This document shows positions 1 through 8,944 of a DNA stretch of 64,000 nucleotides, piece after piece. Origin of the DNA: Oegoconia quadripuncta (lineage: Eukaryota; Arthropoda; Insecta; Lepidoptera; Autostichidae). The number at the start of each line of letters is the position of its first letter. Positions within the stretch are counted from its first letter, which is position 1. The notes under the pieces were generated by a model, which worked only from the letters and a program-made list of their open reading frames with translations, made no database searches and was not told where the DNA came from. The stretch spans positions 34,425,601 through 34,489,600 of the forward strand of contig OX438747.1 in the NCBI GenBank assembly GCA_949316235.1, written 5' to 3'. The position numbers and the translations under genes were made by a program.

Positions 1-738
1 TTGGCTATCTATGAAGCTGTTTCATATGTGGAATCCCATAAGATCCAGAGATCTATAATTTTTTCAGACTCTAAGAGCTGCCTTCAGGCAGTGACAAGTA
101 ACCTTTTTAAAGGGAGGGGTCCTTCTCCACTAATATTCCAAATTAAAGATATACTTTATCAATGTCACAGGCTAGGCATAGAGGTTGTCCTCGCTTGGAT
201 CCCAGGGCATAGTGGTATAGAAGGTAATGAAGTGGTAGACACTTGGGCTAAGGACGCAACCGAATCAGGTTGCACTTCACACTTTTTAAGCTTCTCAATC
301 GATCTCTTATCCCTTGCTCGAAGCTCCCTGCGAGAAACATGGCAGAATGAGTGGAACCAATCCAGAATTACTACAGGCCGCTACTATGGACCGATCCAAC
401 CAAATATCCGTAGAAAACCATGGTTCTTCAAGTTCCGCTCCTACAACAAACAAGTCACCTCGACCATCTGCAGACTACGCTTGGGTCACGTTTGCTCTCC
501 TGTCCACCTGTCAAAAATTAGGGTGAGGGATCATTCACTCTGTGAATGTGGCTTAGATGAAGGTTCGGTGGATCATATATTTTTTAACTGTCCCAAAAAG
601 CACACCTCTTTATATGACATCCTCCCTGTTGAAGTCCCCCGTCCTCTTAACTTCCAATCTCTGCTAACATTTGTGGACTCTCCCATTGTTAACAAATATT
701 TGGGTAAATATATTTCGGAAATGGAGATAAAACTTTAA
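1..738 (+). CDS. 3' end of LINE ORF2: RNase H and C-terminal Cys/His motif (partial, open at left edge)
   Basis: The frame is open from the window edge to a stop at 736-738, so the first codon (TTG) is not a real start. The protein shows the second half of an RNase H domain: a catalytic Asp in IIFSDSKSC, then WIPGHSGIEGNE followed by VVDTWAKDA with the last Asp. A PWFFKF segment and a Cys-x-Cys...His...Cys cluster (CECGLDEGSVDH) follow, as at the end of I-like LINE ORF2 proteins. The layout matches the complete element at 25287-28985 segment by segment, but the residues differ clearly, so this is a different subfamily. Endonuclease and reverse transcriptase would lie to the left of the window. 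Activity cannot be judged from the part seen. Confidence 0.85.
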   Translation: MAIYEAVSYVESHKIQRSIIFSDSKSCLQAVTSNLFKGRGPSPLIFQIKDILYQCHRLGIEVVLAWIPGHSGIEGNEVVDTWAKDATESGCTSHFLSFSIDLLSLARSSLRETWQNEWNQSRITTGRYYGPIQPNIRRKPWFFKFRSYNKQVTSTICRLRLGHVCSPVHLSKIRVRDHSLCECGLDEGSVDHIFFNCPKKHTSLYDILPVEVPRPLNFQSLLTFVDSPIVNKYLGKYISEMEIKL

Positions 739-985
739 GTGGGTACATAAATGTCTAAATTGTGCGTTTTGTCATGTGTCTGTCTGTGCTATGTCACTGT
801 GATTGTTCTATTTTTATGTGTAATAATATTTACTTATTTATTTGTTCTAGACGGTGAAGGGTGAAGACAATAAAATAAATCGAAAACCGGTCATTCTTTC
901 CCGTGACTTTTCCTCTACGTTGTCATTGGCAGAATTTATTGTGTCAATATGACACGATAACAAAGGCCAAAAAAAAAAAAAAAAA
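1..985 (+). mobile_element. 3' part of an I-like non-LTR retrotransposon with poly(A) tail
   Basis: The ORF2 end is followed by about 230 bases of 3' UTR with an AATAAA-like site near 870 and an uninterrupted A run at about 970-985, the usual end of a LINE. The 5' side lies outside the window, so no target duplication can be tested. Confidence 0.75.
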
Positions 986-1074
986 CATTATTAATATGAC
1001 ATAAATGATTTAATACAACTTTTCCAGCTTTGGTGTAGTTAAATAATTAGTATAATAGTATGTAGAAAAATTGT

Positions 1075-1185
1075 TTTGTATGCCAATGTGCGGATCACAG
1101 CGCTCTGTCAGTTTTCTACGTAACATCACTTTATTGTATTTTACCTGTGTATCACAAATAAATTATTTCATTGATTGATTGATCA
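1075..1185 (+). repeat. LINE-like 3' tail ending in (ATTG)n
   Basis: A short non-coding stretch ends in AATAAATTATTTC and three ATTG units. Similar ATTG-tailed ends occur at 42795-42840 (minus) and near 55000, which suggests the tails of one LINE/SINE group. No coding part is left. Confidence 0.4.
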
Positions 1186-1329
1186 GTCCGTAAACATCCC
1201 ACTGCAGGGATATAGGCCTCCCTCGTATAATAAGAGAGTATGGGCCATAGTCCGCCACGCTGGCCCACGGCTTGGGGACTTCACATACCTTAGAATTTAT
1301 AATTTCTCAGGCATGTAATTTCCTCACAA

Positions 1330-1560
1330 TGATTTTTTTTTTTATTATGCACAACGGGTTGGTACTTGACATCAATCACACCTGATGTTAAGTGAAAATT
1401 AAGTCGAAGATGGAAACGTACTCACCCGGAAACCCCAACACATTTGGGGGACTGGCTATCTTATCTCTGACAACCGGAACACAACAATGCTAATAACATT
1501 GCTGTTTGGCGGCAGATTTAGATAAAATGGTCGTAGCTAGCTAGTCTTCTTCTCCGAGAA
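1330..1560 (-). mobile_element. tRNA-derived SINE-3, minus strand, head missing
   Basis: From the poly(T) at 1330 this matches the body of SINE-3 (tail ...CACAACGGGTTGGTACTTGACATC, then the CACACCTGATGTTAAGTGA and GACTGGCTATCTTATCTCTG blocks) up to the GTAGCTAGCTAG region. The tRNA-like head is not present here. Full-length relatives with a B box lie at 9429-9765, 38424-38750 and 49628-49992. Confidence 0.75.
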
Positions 1561-1778
1561 GAGTGAATAATAATAAAAAATTTAGAGGGCTTGTAAACTC
1601 TTTTTTAATTTGCGCCCTTGGAATCTTGGCCTTCCGCCGTGCGTTGCTTGATGTTCAAAAATTAACCCCCATGCTAAACAAGAGGGACATAAACATCAAA
1701 TAATATATAAAATTCCGAAACTGTGTGTGTGTATGTCGCATGCTAAAGTATAGACTAATCAAACACATCTGTTTCCAG

Positions 1779-2955
1779 GACTAGGATACAAGACGTATAC
1801 CAACGCGAAGCTCTTCGGTCGCGATGTGCGATCTCTCCTGCGGATCCATGACGGCGGCTGGGAGGGGAACCCGGAACACCTCGGGTCGCTGCCAGAGTAC
1901 AACCCCGTGCCGGTTGTGACCACAACTGGTGTGGACTTTACACATAAAGCTTACAACGAGATGTACGTTCAGGATGTTATAGGTTCGTTGATGTTTTCTA
2001 TTTAGTAAACAAGTAGATATATTGATATATATTTGTCGTAGATGGGTTCGGGGGGTGGTGCTGGCGACCGGGACGGTGCCAGTCGCGTGGTAAAGGGTGG
2101 CTCGGGCAAAGGCGATACTATTGCAAGCTACTGTAGGCGAATCGACAACGTATTCAGATTCGATTATAGTCATGGAACCTGAGATGCTTTCTGTTGAAGA
2201 GAAAACATGTGCCTCGTGCCATACAACTTGGCCCCCGCGTGCACTCTGTGGAACTCAGTAGTACCTTGTCTATAGTTCCTCCTTGCTCATATACCATAAT
2301 CAAAGTCTTATTCAGTAACGACTCACCGGATTCTTCAAGCGTCGATGGTAGTAGGTAATCAGAGTCCCTCGCTTACGCTTTTATAATAAGGTTCCAGTAG
2401 ACATCCAAAATTTGCCTTTAAATAAATTTAAAGCCATCATAAAACAGAAATTATTAGCAAAAGGCTATTATAAAATCACTAACTATTTGAATGATAAGCA
2501 AGTATAGACATAGTTGTCTTATTATATTATTCATATAATTATATGAATAATAATTCATTCATTCAGTAATTCATAAAAATAGAAACCCTAAACCCTTTGT
2601 GAATTAGCACTAAATTTAAATGTAATATTAATAGTGAAGTTTTCAAGTGATAATTTTATCCTATGAAATAAAATATTTTGAGTTGATTAGTCGGATAAGC
2701 ATTTGCAATCTGCAATTTCCAGGTCCAGACCCACCGCATCTAACCACCCTACACCTGACTGCGTCTCAGCCGTTCTTCGCTCCATCCCTTCTGACCCGCC
2801 GGATCGCGTTATCGGTGCGGGCTCGCAGCAGCGACGTGGCGGCCTCGCTGCGGGCCTGGGTGCGCCGCGGGGCCCTCGCCCCGACCTCGAGGCTGCTGCG
2901 AGCCATCAGCACGCTGAAGACCAACAAGATTGAATATACACAGGAAGACGAGTGA
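1779..2955 (+). CDS. Last two exons of an unrecognised host protein (join 1779-1982, 2723-2955)
   Basis: Exon A starts after the acceptor TGTTTCCAG at 1778 and ends at 1982 before GTTCGT. Exon B starts after AATTTCCAG at 2722 and ends in TGA at 2953-2955. Phases fit: A ends on the first base of a Gly codon that B completes. Exon A encodes a stretch with KLFGRDVRSLL, DGGWEGNPEHLG and NPVPVVTTTGVDFTH. Exon B encodes a stretch with TASQPFFAPSLLTRR and ends KTNKIEYTQEDE. Both exons are GC-rich and code-like next to AT-rich flanks. I do not recognise the family. The acidic end after a basic, Ala/Arg-rich helix suggests a soluble protein. Earlier exons must lie beyond 1779 or outside the window. 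The donor GTTCGT is weak, so the exon A end is less certain than the rest. Confidence 0.6.
2041..2145 (-). repeat. Short dispersed GC-rich repeat X (second copy at 58505-58615)
   Basis: The block GCGACCGGGACGGTGCCAGT, then GCGTGGTAAAGGGTGGCTCG and GGCAAAGGCGATA, recurs in reverse orientation at 58505-58615. Both copies have GTCGTAGATGGG and a TA-rich run on the same side. The family is unknown. It sits in the intron between the two exons of the unrecognised gene. Confidence 0.6.
2380..2515 (+). pseudogene. LINE 3' end fragment ([16 protein letters not shown] motif)
   Basis: Plus-strand translation gives [17 protein letters not shown], then a KGYYKI motif and a stop: the last residues of a LINE ORF2. 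The same motif occurs at 11843-11910 (plus) and 62380-62560 (minus). It lies in the intron of the unrecognised gene. Confidence 0.65.
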
Positions 2956-3255
2956 TGTGATGACTGTGTGATATACGTCAATATTGTGCAACTTTATTGT
3001 TAACGTAACTGAGTGAAGTGCGAACTGTGCTTTACATGTGATGCTACTTTTTACAATACCAGCACTAGCGAAATACAGAGAAAATCGTATCGTATCCCAC
3101 TCCTACGTCGCGCGCGACAAACGACGTCATGCTACAAGGGCAGGTGACATGACCTAGTGAGAACTTACATGTCGTCGTCAGTACCAGTTGAGCGCGGAGC
3201 AGCACATGCACAAAAAAAAGGACACTGAAGTGATTTTTTCCTATGTTGACTGGCA

Positions 3256-3957
3256 TCATTGAATTTATACTAGTTTATGGCCTATAGTATGTGGGACAAA
3301 AGAGATTGCGCATTAAAAGCTGTCCGCGAAAAAAGAAATGTAAATTTAATCAAATTATCCTTATTATTAACAAGTTGAAACAACTTCAATTTCAAAATAG
3401 GTTAGAATTCGCTTTCAAAGTTAAGCTTGTCTCACTTGATACTGGCAAAATTCATAAGAGTTGCCACTAAACAAACTGGAATTGGAATTGTGAGGAATTA
3501 AAAATAGCTCCTTTTGACGATCTGAATACGAAATTATATAAAATAAAAAGCATGGTACAATTTATATGTCGATTTTATTTAGTAGGCTTTTCCAAATGGC
3601 AGTATTACAATTTGGCTACCTACCATCTTGAAGGAGTTTATTTCATATCATGGCTCACTCGCACACACACTCCGCTCACAATGCTAGACTATCGTCTACA
3701 GCTGCATAGAATACGAGCATCTTCGCTAATAAATAGGATTCAATACTGTAACATGCCACGAATTCTCGATTTTGTATTATATTTTTATTAGGGATACGAG
3801 TCTTCTGCACATTTACTATTAAGTATTCTGTGACTGAACAACACTGAACGGCCTATCAAGTACATTATGTAGCCTGTGATTAAGCAAACTCAGATCTGCT
3901 TGTTCTGTGAATATCACAGCTTGGTTTTTGATTCTCATAGCAAAGGGCTTCACTATC
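3256..3957. other. Intergenic stretch without a recognisable gene
   Basis: AT-rich sequence between the 3' end of the unrecognised plus-strand gene and the stop codon of the WDR83-like gene. It should hold the 3' UTRs of both convergent genes. I see no element, RNA gene or conserved ORF in it. Confidence 0.4.
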
Positions 3958-5355
3958 TCATTCATCCATCTTATCCTGTGCCACTCCCCAAAGTTTAACC
4001 TCGTCCTCGCATGCTGTCAGTAAGCAATTTTCAGTAGGATGGTGACTCAGTGACACAACTGGCTTATTTATACTGTGGACTAACTTCTGTGTGCATTGAC
4101 TAGATATTAAATCCCAATAATAAACCTCTCCGGTAGCTGATCCCGATATTATATGACTGTCTGTGGCGTTCACCGCATTCTCTAACAAGTAGTCTTTAGA
4201 TTCGTGCCCAGAAAATGTATTCAATAGTTCTCCTGTATCTTTGTCAAATAATTTTATTGTGCTATCTGCACAACTTATAACATAGCATTGTCCGTCATGT
4301 GTTAGGCTTCCATGTGTAATCATGTGTCCTATGTAATCCGAAGTCATTTTGCCCATCCGTATATCATACAGCCTCACATGATTATCTATGGAGCATGTTA
4401 AAACTTCATGATCAGTGACTTGTACGCATGTAATCGTGTCTTTTGCATCTTTTAATACTTGCACCGGCTCCTGTCTCCGGCTGACTACATCCCAGAATGA
4501 AACTGTGTTGTCTACAGACCCAGATATAGCCATAGTTGATTCCTCATTAAATTTTATACATGTCACAGAACTGGCGTGGCCACGATACCTGAAATAAAAC
4601 AGTTTTGAGTCAACATCGTATTTGGTTTAGTTTAGTTTCAACCGCCTACGTGGCTCCATGTAAACAACATTGGGTTTACGATTCGGAGGTCGCGGGTTCT
4701 ATCCCCAGCGGGGTACATGTTTAAATACTCAGGACAAGTGTTGAACATCCTCCACAGTTCCACGCACCTCACAGTTTGGAGACGTTTTCTCATTAGGAAG
4801 TCAAACTTAAGTGGCATGTGTCCAGACCGAAGCCTATATGCTAAAGCAATGATTTTTCTGCTTAACTTACAACTAATAAACCAGGGAGTATGAGGAGGAT
4901 GATTCTGGTTGGATTTGTACCAAATTCCCTTTTGACCTCTCATCAAAATATTCATCCCATGTCCAAATATCTTTTTTTATACTTAGGGAGGATTTCTGAA
5001 AAATTTGGTACATTTACCAATTGAAAGTAGGGATCTTTAGATAATCACTGCTAACTAGATTGTAACGGAAATTATACCTTCGAATGGGCTGAGCTGTAGT
5101 AACATCCCATAAAATAACCGACTTGTCTGCGCTACAGGATACTATCTGACTGCTATCGCAGGACCCAGCTGCGTCTAGCACCTCGTTCGCATGACCTCCG
5201 TAAGTTTTCAACAAGAGCTGGCGATTTGGATTCCAGAGTTTTATTTTTTTATCGGAGCCGCAGGTGAGACAGTACGAGCCGTCTACGTTGAATCTTACGG
5301 CGCGCACGACTTGTTGCTTGCATTTTATAGTAACAATTGTTGATAATTCATTCAT
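3958..5355 (-). CDS. WDR83: WD repeat-containing protein 83 (MORG1-like), two exons (join 5355-5078, 4588-3958)
   Basis: The start is the ATG at 5355 (MNELS). An upstream in-frame ATG would add a lysine run read from a retroposon poly(A), so I reject it. Exon 1 ends at 5078 before GTATAA; exon 2 starts at 4588 after TTATTTCAG. The joined frame is 302 codons plus stop, close to the roughly 315 residues known for WDR83. Diagnostic stretches are VRAVRFNVDGSYCLTCGSDK, LWNPNRQLLL, HANEVLDAAGSCD, YDIRMGKMTSDY and LFDKDTGELLNTF, in WDR83 order, with WD-type ends such as KLWNP, ILWDV and YYWDL. The family forms a seven-blade propeller that organises ERK-pathway scaffolds and associates with spliceosomes; that role is family knowledge. 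The single intron holds a SINE-3 fragment. The gene is head to head with the THAP fragment. No break is seen. Confidence 0.93.
4625..4740 (+). mobile_element. SINE-3 head fragment in the WDR83-like intron
   Basis: The sequence runs CAACCGCCTACGTGGCTC, then AACATTGGGTTTACG and GGTCGCGGGTTCTATCCCC, the tRNA-like head of SINE-3. It is cut off after about 110 bases. Confidence 0.75.
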
Positions 5356-5427
5356 TTTAAGCGTTGCCGTTGACAGTAAGGACGAGATTTTATTTTTGGT
5401 TTTCCTACCTAACCTAGAAAAAAACCA

Positions 5428-5823
5428 TTTTTTTTTTTTTTTCATTCTCTCCTTTAGGAGAAGGCAAAGGGATCTAGCCCATAACAGCCATGTCTTATTT
5501 CACTTATTTCTTCAGTTTATAAGTCAGTCTCAGTCAAAACAAGTAATTCGTCGTATACTTGGCGTATACAGAGTCTAGTCACGGTCAGGTCATTCTTCAG
5601 TAAAGTGGCAGAATGCTTTACAAAAGATTTTGGCGGCTTCTTGTGGGAACCCGAAAGCTCCGTTACGCACTTTAATTTACACTTCCCTTCACTTGTACAC
5701 TATCACTAACGTTTGCTGCACAATATTCTGCCATTATTAAGCTTCAAAAGTTAGAATGCACAAATTATAAGACTTATAAAGAAAAATGCTACTTCACTCG
5801 CCGAGTTCCCGCCAAAAAGCCCA
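5428..5823 (-). mobile_element. Family R retroposon, near full length, minus strand
   Basis: It starts with poly(T) at 5428, followed by the hairpin CTCCTTTAGGAG, and ends at CGCCAAAAAGCCC near 5823, the reverse complement of the family R start GGGCTTTTTGGCG. It lies directly upstream of the WDR83-like start codon and probably overlaps its promoter or 5' UTR. Copies at 8371-8780 and 15226-15619 show the same body in the plus orientation. Confidence 0.8.
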
Positions 5824-5865
5824 GAGAAAAAAACCATTGCTTTGATTATTATTATTTTTTATTTT

Positions 5866-5970
5866 TTTAGTTTTATTTTCTCCTCTAGGAGAAGGCAAAG
5901 GGATCTAGCCCATAACGGCCATGTCTTATTTCTCTTATTTCTTCAGTTTGTAAGTCAGTCTCAGTCAAAA
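5866..5970 (-). mobile_element. Family R retroposon, 3' fragment, minus strand
   Basis: The 3' hairpin CTCCTCTAGGAG and about 90 bases of the family R 3' end are kept; the rest is missing. Confidence 0.7.
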
Positions 5971-6446
5971 GTTTGATTCACTCATGGACTTATTATTTAA
6001 ACAGGACTGATAACTATCAAAAGAATCATTTAGGAAAATGATCACTATGTCAACGCAATAAGGTATTAAATTGGATGCACCATACACAAAGGCAAATCCG
6101 AGCCGAGAGAGATAGAAATAACGGAGGCCGTGTGTCTCGTTCTTACATCTTGCCAGCAAAAAAAATGATTATGATCAACAGTTTTGGCTACTCAAAAATT
6201 CCATTGAAACACTTATATTTTTATGTTATTTTAACAATTATAAATAAACAAATAACATTCGCATTAATTTCTTTTCATATATTCTTAAATCAAACAGAAA
6301 ACATACATTTTTATTTCGATTTTGTTATTTTTATGGTAACACTGAAAAGCATGTCATGTCATGGCGGTTCGGTGTGATTTTGAATTTTCTTTGCATCAAA
6401 AGTTTTTTAAAGTATTTGTTATATCATAACAAGTAAAAGGAGTAAA

Positions 6447-6780
6447 ATGGTGAAAAAGTGTTGCGTTTATACTTGCCCAAGTGAATCCTATGGTGGTTGC
6501 AACATATCTTTCCACAGGTAAGCTAAAAATAATATTTTTGTAAATCAAAGAAGTAAGATGCCCATGAATTCTTGAAATGAGTCGAAATATGTGAAATATG
6601 TGTGATTGATTAGGGTCCTGACTGTTGTACTATTATTGCAGTTTCCAAAAAAATGAAGAAATGCGAAATAAATGGCTCACGCCGGCTAATGTCAAAACGC
6701 CAAAGTTTTTTGACAAATATTTTATTACAACATTTGTCCCAAGTAACAAATATATTGTGGTCACCCTGTTAGACAGAGAT
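6447..6780 (+). pseudogene. THAP-domain gene fragment (join 6447-6517, 6642-about 6735)
   Basis: Exon 1 begins MVKKCCVYTCPS and ends SFH plus two bases before GTAAGC at 6518. Exon 2 starts after TATTATTGCAG at 6642 and continues with KNEEMRNKWLTP. The Cys-x3-Cys start, the Phe-His step and the conserved Trp match the N-terminal half of a THAP DNA-binding domain (C2CH zinc finger). The second half is missing: no Cys-x2-His follows the Trp, and from about 6735 the sequence turns into repeats that also occur at 5976-6170. I therefore call it a broken or 5'-only copy. It could be a live gene whose next exon I failed to find, or a remnant of a THAP-bearing transposon. Confidence 0.55.
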
Positions 6781-6867
6781 AAACGGCCTCTACGTTACAC
6801 ATCCTGCTCGGCTCGTTTTTCAGCGGCGAGTACTCAGTCCTGTTTAAATAATAAGTCCATGGATTCA

Positions 6868-7250
6868 CTATTTTCGAAGGCAAAGGGAATTAGGCCCATG
6901 CAGCCACGTCTTATTTCACTTTTGTCTCAGTCAAAACAAGTCATTCGTCGTATGTACTTGGCATGTACAGAAGCTAGTAATGGTAAAGCCATTCTTTAGT
7001 AAAGTGGCAAAATGCTTTACGAAAATTTTGGCGGCTTCTTGAAGGTTCAGTAAAGACTGAAGAATGACTTGACCATGACTAGACTCTATATACGCCAAGT
7101 ATATGACGAATTATTTGTTTTGACTGAGACTGACATAAAAACTGAAGAAATAATAGGTAAATCCTTTTGCCAACTCCGAGAGGAGAGCATAAAATGAACA
7201 AAAAAAAGGGGCTTTTTGGCGGGATGTCGGCGAGTGAAGTAGCATTTGTG
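6868..7250. mobile_element. Cluster of three family R pieces in mixed orientation
   Basis: A decayed minus-strand piece (about 6868-7046) meets a plus-strand 3' piece (about 7047-7206) that ends in AACAAAAAAAAGG. This is followed at once by a fresh plus-strand start, GGGCTTTTTGGCGGGATG, cut off near 7250. The first two pieces meet near the same internal point, so they form an inverted pair. Confidence 0.65.
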
Positions 7251-8066
7251 TTTAACCGCTAAGTTGCTACGGGAAACTGCAGTTGCCAGCGGCGCGAGCG
7301 AGCTTTGCCACTGGAAACTACAGTTTCCAAGATTCCGCGCTACCTATTTTCTGCTCTCCATTAAATTATCGCTCATGTATCTGTAGTTTTAGTGTGGGAT
7401 TATTGAAATTAGGCACTGGGCAACACTATTTCAGTCAATTCTACCAACTTAATAGCAAGAAATCAACAATTTTGTGTAACACTGGATTGAATATCTCGCG
7501 CGATCTAGAGGCGATTTGTACGGATTGTAAAATAATGTGCCACAATTACTAACGATTTTTGAAATTTTTTTCCCATCGATCATATATCAATCAACTTTCT
7601 ATTTTTTCCCATCGATAATATATGACAATCTCATCTACTTTCTATTTCTATATAAAAAAGTATATGTTATCGATTTAGATTTCAAATTAAATCAAATTTC
7701 CTTAAGTGATTCGAATTTTTTTGTCCTCAAGTTTAGATTGTAAAATAAATTACTACTCAACGTGGTTGAATAAACGCTTGAAACAAATTCTACGGTTGTT
7801 TAACTATTGGACACCGTTGTTTTTTTTTTGGATCAACTTGAATTCTCAATTCGTAGATATAAATATACGGAGGTAGGTTCGCGCCAATAAATCCTAATTT
7901 CACGGATTCACTCGGGACCCACTCAATCTCATTCCTGCGGTTTAGGTGTTTACTCAAGAGAGCCATAAATTAAGTTTTTATGAGCGCGACCCACTTGGTC
8001 GCGATCGACGGCGGGGAGCGTGGCAAGTGTCGTGAAAAAAACTGGTTTGGGTGGCACTGAGTCGTT
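7251..8066. other. AT-rich intergenic stretch without a recognised gene
   Basis: Only short ORFs without family likeness are present. A short imperfect palindrome built on GGAAACT/AGTTTCC lies at about 7270-7330. Nothing else is called. Confidence 0.3.
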
Positions 8067-8361
8067 AAAATTTTTATATTTTGTGCATTCAGACTTTTGA
8101 GCTTAATAATGGCTGAATATTGTGCAGCAAAAGTTAGTGATGGTGTACAAGTGAAGGGAAATGTGCGCGTAACAGAGCTTCGGGTTCCCACAATTTTGCC
8201 ACTATACTGAAGAATGACTAGACTCTGTATACGCCAAGTATACGACGAATTACTTGTATTGACTGAGACTGACTTACAAACTGAAGAAATAAGATAAATA
8301 AGAAATGGCTGTTATGGGATAGATCCCTTTGCCTTCTCCTAGAGGAGAAAATAAAACTAAA
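8067..8361 (+). mobile_element. Family R retroposon, 5'-truncated, plus strand
   Basis: It starts within the TTTGTGCATTC region and runs through GAAGAATGACTAGACTCTGT and the 3' hairpin CTCCTAGAGGAG into poly(A) at about 8350-8361. The next copy starts about ten bases later. Confidence 0.7.
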
Positions 8362-8370
8362 AAAAAAAAA

Positions 8371-8780
8371 ATGGGCTTTTTGGCGGGAACTCGGCGAGTG
8401 AAGTAGCATTTTTCTTTATAAGTCTTATAATTTGTGCATTCTAACTTTTGAAGCTTAATAATGGCAGAATATTGTGCAGCAAACGTTAGTGATGGTGTAC
8501 AAGTGAAGGGAAGTGTAAATTAAAGTGCGTAACGGAGCTTTCGGGTTCCCACAAGAAGCCGCCAAAATCTTTTGTAAAGCATTCTGCCACTTTACTGAAG
8601 AATGACTTGACCGTGACTAGACTCTGTATACGCCAAGTATACGACGAATTACTTGTTTTGACTGAGACTGACTTACAAACTGAAGAAATAAGAGAAATAA
8701 GACATGGCTGTTATGGGCTAGATCCCTTTGCCTTCTCCTAAAGGAGAGAATTAAACCAAAAAAAAAAAAAAAAAAAAATG
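8371..8780 (+). mobile_element. Family R retroposon, full length, plus strand
   Basis: It starts GGGCTTTTTGGCGGGAACTC and ends with the hairpin CTCCTAAAGGAG and a poly(A) run at about 8757-8778. No A or B box is seen, so it is not an obvious tRNA SINE. It lies just upstream of the ZAD-C2H2 start codon, which is at 8945. Confidence 0.75.
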
Positions 8781-8944
8781 TTGGGTTGACAGTTTGTTGG
8801 TTGACTGACTTATTTGTGGGTGACTGCTTTGCTCTATAAATTCGTAAAGCTGCCTTGTTAAAATGCGTTTTTTTCTTTGCAGTTTTTACGTGTAAGTCGT
8901 GGTGGTCCTGCATCGAGTGTGTAATGGTATATTAAAATGCTATA

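Noticed and set aside
2647..2955. Whole 102-codon ORF as a separate small gene
   Set aside because: Its first part is intron sequence before the acceptor at 2722; the rest fits as the last exon of the 1779-2955 gene.
5355..5445. Upstream ATG of the WDR83-like ORF with a lysine run
   Set aside because: The extension is translated from the poly(T) end of a retroposon, and the family starts near MNELS.
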